Positions 6,556-6,615 of a DNA stretch of 6,615 bases are shown piece by piece. The notes under the pieces were generated by a model. That model saw only the letters and a program-made list of their open reading frames with translations. It was not told the origin of the DNA and did no database searches. This DNA is from Bog-473 sp035552095. Lineage in GTDB: Bacteria > Actinomycetota > Acidimicrobiia > Acidimicrobiales > RAAP-2. The first letter of the stretch is position 1. The number at the start of each line of letters is the position of its first letter. Position numbers and translations under genes: made by a program. The stretch lies in the NCBI GenBank assembly GCA_035552095.1, contig DASZMA010000021.1, positions 1 through 6,615 on the forward strand. Reading direction: 5' to 3'.

Positions 6556-6600
6556 CACTCGATTCGGTTGCCTATTGGGGCCGGGGAGAGGGCAGAAGGG
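6549..6600 (+). promoter_or_regulatory. Putative riboswitch expression platform with competing pairings and a G-quadruplex motif
   Basis: Three structures could compete with the aptamer's closing region. CCCCGA (6549-6554) can pair with TTGGGG (6575-6580, one G-U pair), taking up the C92-equivalent base and the 3' arm of P1. CCGAG (6551-6555) can form a local hairpin with TTCGG (6563-6567). The G runs at 6577-6580, 6583-6586, 6590-6592 and 6598-6600, with loops of 2, 3 and 5 bases, fit the G3N1-7 quadruplex pattern. No start codon with a convincing SD occurs before the window ends, so whether the switch acts on transcription or translation cannot be decided. The pairings are seen; the switching role is inferred. 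Confidence 0.35.
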
Positions 6601-6615
6601 TTCGACAGCCAGCTC

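Noticed and set aside
6292..6558. Antisense 88-aa frame covering the end of the hydrolase gene and the riboswitch
   Set aside because: Its sequence is explained by the opposite-strand Thr tail and aptamer, and no domain or SD supports it.
6568..6615. Start of the riboswitch-controlled gene at TTG 6568 or 6575
   Set aside because: Both frames stay open to the edge, but neither has an SD and the visible peptides match nothing I know. The gene probably begins beyond the window.

Overview
The window is GC-rich bacterial DNA, densely coded on the + strand only. GTG and TTG starts, 4-base stop/start overlaps, an Ala-rich secreted NlpC/P60 protein with a long Thr tail, and pilus genes of PilT/PilC type together suggest a high-GC actinobacterium. 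Thr-rich, valine-proline-punctuated tails like this one are familiar from Acidimicrobiia-like lineages. That placement is an inference from style, not from a marker gene.

Layout. (1) Positions 2-1839 are the 3' end of a type IV pilus locus: the C-terminal two thirds of the retraction ATPase PilT (its 5' part lies off the left edge), then the inner-membrane platform protein PilC, coupled through a TGATG overlap. (2) After a 65-base gap, 1905-4749 is a complete three-gene operon for proton-translocating NAD(P) transhydrogenase, in the split alpha1/alpha2/beta arrangement. All three genes have non-ATG starts, and each junction is a 4-base overlap. The enzyme exchanges hydride between NADH and NADP+ and couples this to proton flow. 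The second and third genes meet at a small tandem hexamer repeat, which encodes an Arg-Asp tail and also supplies Shine-Dalgarno-like purine runs for the TTG start of pntB. (3) Positions 4827-6368 encode an exported peptidoglycan hydrolase: signal sequence or lipobox, long helical region, NlpC/P60 domain with a visible Cys/His/His triad, Pro-rich linker and Thr-rich tail. (4) Positions 6369-6615 have no gene I can support, but they hold the most informative element here: a well-formed cyclic di-GMP-I (GEMM-I) riboswitch aptamer at about 6464-6555, on the + strand. It is followed by sequence that could form competing structures, including a four-run G-quadruplex motif. The gene it controls starts beyond the right edge.

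How it fits together. The pnt genes form a self-contained metabolic operon between surface-structure genes (pilus motor upstream, wall hydrolase downstream). Cyclic di-GMP commonly controls pili, adhesion and wall-associated proteins. A riboswitch for it close to pilT/pilC therefore suggests that the unseen downstream gene is a surface, pilus or signalling protein. No mobile element, CRISPR array, tRNA or rRNA was seen. The six genes are ordinary members of known families. The points worth a second look are the riboswitch with its downstream platform, the transhydrogenase proton-channel residue pattern, and the repeat at the pntAB/pntB junction.
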